In this document: piece by piece, positions 61,735 to 64,000 of the stretch
Position numbering within the stretch: position 1 is the first letter of the stretch
Layout of the letters: each line of letters starts with the position of its first letter
DNA from: Phocaeicola plebeius DSM 17135
GTDB taxonomy: Bacteria > Bacteroidota > Bacteroidia > Bacteroidales > Bacteroidaceae
Length of the DNA: 64,000 nucleotides
Assembly: GCF_000187895.1 (NCBI RefSeq)
Contig: NZ_DS990133.1
Coordinates: 414,535 to 478,534 of the forward strand
Reading direction: 5' to 3'
The notes under the pieces: generated by a model
Seen by the model: only the letters and a program-made list of their open reading frames with translations
What the model was told of the DNA's origin: nothing
Database searches by the model: none
Program-made: the position numbers and the translations under genes

Positions 61735-63998
61735 AGTTAACAATCATTGCGATTATATTGTGTGTCTCTCTGGGTGCTAAAGCCCAACAGGATTCAACCG
61801 AAATGAAAAAAGCCATAGATGCCATGCAAAAAATGTATTCTGTTCATTTCGTATACGATTCTTCCTTGGCAAATATAAAGCCCAAAGGTATCTTCCAGCG
61901 GAGCAGTTCCTTGCCTGAGAACCTAAAAAGGATTTTCAGCGGAACCGGCATCCGATGGGAGATTCAGGGAGAATATGTCCTGCTGTTCCGCCAGAACAAC
62001 TATACTTTTTCCGGCCACATATGCGAGGATAAGGGAGAAACGCTGATCAACGTGACCATTTTCGATTTGAATACCCAAACGGGAACACTGAGTAACGAAC
62101 AGGGATTTTTCAGCATTACGCTGCCGGAGGGGAAACACAAACTTCGTTTCTCTTATATAGGTTATCAGGATGTGGTGAAGGAGGTGGATTTGACATCCAA
62201 TTACAACGGTGTCATCTACCTGAAAGAAAGCAATACTTCGCTGAAAGAAGTAGTAGTGGTTGCAGACTTGAACGCTTCCCTCCGCACGACACAGACCGGC
62301 AAAGTGTCGCTGACCTCGGAACAGTTGAATACGGAGTTTTCGCTGCTTAGTTCACCGGACTTGGTAAAGACCCTCCAGAATATTCCCGGTGTGGCTTCCG
62401 GAACGGAGCTGCTTTCCGGCATGTATGTACACGGAGGCAAGAACGATGAGAACCTTTTTCTGCTGGACGGAACACCGCTTTACCAGATCAACCATTTGGG
62501 CGGGCTGTTCTCCGCTTTCAATACGGATATTATCAAAAACGTGGATTTCTATAAAAGCGGTTTCCCGGCACGTTACGGCGGCAGACTTTCTTCCGTAGTG
62601 GATGTACGCACCAAAGAGGGGAACATGAAGGAGTTTCACGGGACTTTCTCCTTGGGGCTGCTCGATGGCAGAGTCCAGTTTGAAGGCCCGATCATAAAAG
62701 ACAAGACCTCGTTCAACATAGCCATGCGAAGAAGTTGGGCAGATCTTTTCACAGCTCCGGCATTCTTCCTGCTCAACCGTTCCAATCCCGATGACAAAAA
62801 GAACGTGCGCTATGCCTTTCACGACATCAACGGGAAAATCACCCACCGTTTTTCGGACAATAATAAACTGTCCCTTAGCGTGTATTCCGGAAATGACCTG
62901 CTGAAGACAAAAGCCCGGCAGACGTTCGAAGACGGGGAACATTACGACTCCGATTTCAAGGCTCAATGGGGCAACCTGACTACGGCTTTGACGTGGAACT
63001 GTCAAATCGTCCCGAAGTTGTCCGGCAGTTTCACCGGTGTCTATTCACGCAATATCTCCATGTATGATTATGTGGAAGGCAGCCGTTTCTTTTCCGACGG
63101 GGAACAAACTTCCATGACGGGAATGGAACGGTCCAACCGTTCCACAATCGACGACATGGGATACCGCATGGAGTTCGACTACCGTCCCGGCACGAATCAT
63201 CATATACGCTTTGGCAGCAATTATCTGCATCACATATATCATCCGCAAAGCACGGCTTCCAGAAACCAGACGGACAGGGATACCTTATCGACAGAAAACG
63301 CAAGCAGCTATAAGGGTAACGAGGTCGCTTTTTATGTGGAAGATGAAATGCGGCTGTCCTCCAGGACGAAATTAAACGCGGGACTGCATTACACCCTTTA
63401 TCAGACAGACGGAAAGATGTACCATTCCTTGGAGCCAAGACTGGCCATGAGTTACCAATGCTCGGAAAAAGCCACGATGAAAGTGTCCTATACGGAAATG
63501 AGCCAATTTGCGCACCAACTGTCAAACACCTATCTGAACCTGCCGACAGACAGTTGGGTTCCTTCCACACGCAAAGTTCGTCCCATGCGTTCAAGGCAAG
63601 TGGCAGCCGGGATATATACGGAGTTGCCTTGGCATATCAGTTTGAACGTGGAAGGATATTACCGTACCACAAGCCAACTGCTGGAATACGACGGAGGCAA
63701 CAGCCTGATGCTTCCTGCCGAGAACTGGGACAATCTGGTCAAGACCGGCAAGGGAAAGTCTTACGGCGTAGAATTGTCATTGGCATACAAAGACCGTTAC
63801 AATGTCATCGAAGCAGGATATACGCTTTCATGGAGCTTGCAAAAGTTTACTGATTTTTATCCCGGCTGGTATTCCAGCAAGTTCGACAACCGGCATAAAC
63901 TGAACATCGCCTACCGGCATAAGTTCAATGACCGTATAGATGCCTACGCCGCATGGGTTTACCGTAGCGGAATCCACCACAGGCGAGTGGAGGATTAG
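61731..63998 (+). CDS. TonB-dependent receptor/transducer with STN domain, frame ends early
   Basis: Outer-membrane receptor of 755 aa as read. Signal peptide (ending GAKAQ), STN signalling domain (about 22-90; MQKMYSVHFVYDSSLANIKPKG, IFSGTGIRWEIQGEYVLLF), carboxypeptidase-like domain (about 93-165), TonB-box-like EVVVVADL, plug (about 190-305; SPDLVKTLQNIPGVASGTELLSGMYVHGG and VDFYKSGFPARYGGRLSSVVDVRT) and barrel. Relatives usually run about 100 or more residues past the WVYRSG segment and end in an aromatic residue. Here the frame reads IHHRRVED and stops at 63996-63998, two bases from the window end. A +1 frame stays open to the edge. Frameshift, natural truncation or sequence error cannot be separated here. 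Confidence 0.88.
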   Translation: MKLTIIAIILCVSLGAKAQQDSTEMKKAIDAMQKMYSVHFVYDSSLANIKPKGIFQRSSSLPENLKRIFSGTGIRWEIQGEYVLLFRQNNYTFSGHICEDKGETLINVTIFDLNTQTGTLSNEQGFFSITLPEGKHKLRFSYIGYQDVVKEVDLTSNYNGVIYLKESNTSLKEVVVVADLNASLRTTQTGKVSLTSEQLNTEFSLLSSPDLVKTLQNIPGVASGTELLSGMYVHGGKNDENLFLLDGTPLYQINHLGGLFSAFNTDIIKNVDFYKSGFPARYGGRLSSVVDVRTKEGNMKEFHGTFSLGLLDGRVQFEGPIIKDKTSFNIAMRRSWADLFTAPAFFLLNRSNPDDKKNVRYAFHDINGKITHRFSDNNKLSLSVYSGNDLLKTKARQTFEDGEHYDSDFKAQWGNLTTALTWNCQIVPKLSGSFTGVYSRNISMYDYVEGSRFFSDGEQTSMTGMERSNRSTIDDMGYRMEFDYRPGTNHHIRFGSNYLHHIYHPQSTASRNQTDRDTLSTENASSYKGNEVAFYVEDEMRLSSRTKLNAGLHYTLYQTDGKMYHSLEPRLAMSYQCSEKATMKVSYTEMSQFAHQLSNTYLNLPTDSWVPSTRKVRPMRSRQVAAGIYTELPWHISLNVEGYYRTTSQLLEYDGGNSLMLPAENWDNLVKTGKGKSYGVELSLAYKDRYNVIEAGYTLSWSLQKFTDFYPGWYSSKFDNRHKLNIAYRHKFNDRIDAYAAWVYRSGIHHRRVED

Positions 63999-64000
63999 AT

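Overview
The window comes from a member of the Bacteroidales, most likely a gut Bacteroides/Phocaeicola-type genome. The evidence is SusC/SusD-type outer-membrane genes, sulfatase plus GH2 glycan genes, FecI/FecR sigma/anti-sigma pairing, DUF1573, DUF3316 and BACON-domain proteins, and at least fifteen copies of the Bacteroidetes -7 promoter box TAnnTTTG placed correctly in front of genes. No rRNA, CRISPR array, insertion sequence or replication origin was seen. Two tRNA genes are present: Leu(UAG) and Ser(GGA).

Layout. 1-3.85 kb: tail of a glycan-utilisation cluster (sulfatase cut by the window edge, GH2 glycosidase). 3.95-9.5 kb: MerR-like regulator and M23 peptidase, divergent from alaS, then a MATE exporter. 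9.5-16.5 kb: an AraC regulator divergent from a five-gene export operon (TolC, HlyD-like lipoprotein, fused double ATPase, two ABC-2 permeases). 16.7-21.2 kb: parC, a DUF3316 protein and an S41 protease. 21.3-22.8 kb: tRNA-Leu and a second MATE transporter. 23.0-28.2 kb (minus): the TonB energising machinery (exbB-like, a small membrane protein, two exbD, and tonB further upstream) interleaved with tRNA-Ser, tatD and a polyprenyl synthase. 28.6-31.3 kb: cmk, ispH, pfkA. 31.3-35.7 kb (minus): potABCD polyamine importer. 35.8-46.4 kb (minus): MeaB GTPase, a DUF1573 protein, a giant alpha-2-macroglobulin-like protein, PepD and a flippase-like membrane protein. 46.5-50.8 kb: rsmA, mgtE and a DUF349 protein. 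51.1-59.2 kb: an A+T-rich SusC/SusD operon with a HExxH lipoprotein, a DUF4302 lipoprotein and a BACON lipoprotein, resembling a peptide/protein-uptake locus of RagAB type. 59.7-64 kb: a decayed reverse-strand remnant, then an ECF sigma factor, a FecR anti-sigma factor and a TonB-dependent transducer whose frame stops early at the window end.

The genes connect around the outer membrane. Two TonB-dependent receptors lie in the same window as the ExbB/ExbD/TonB machinery that would energise such receptors. The last three genes form a complete cell-surface signalling set: receptor with STN domain, FecR and sigma factor.

The most unusual signal is not a gene. Three separate intergenic regions (16502-16589, 28379-28466, 48716-48825) each hold four to five degenerate tandem units with a period of exactly 22 bp. 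Each array has its own private palindromic or inverted core (CACGTACGTG; AAACnTAnGTTT; GCGTTT/AAACGC). Shared period and architecture with different sequence suggests a family of array-type elements, described in the findings.
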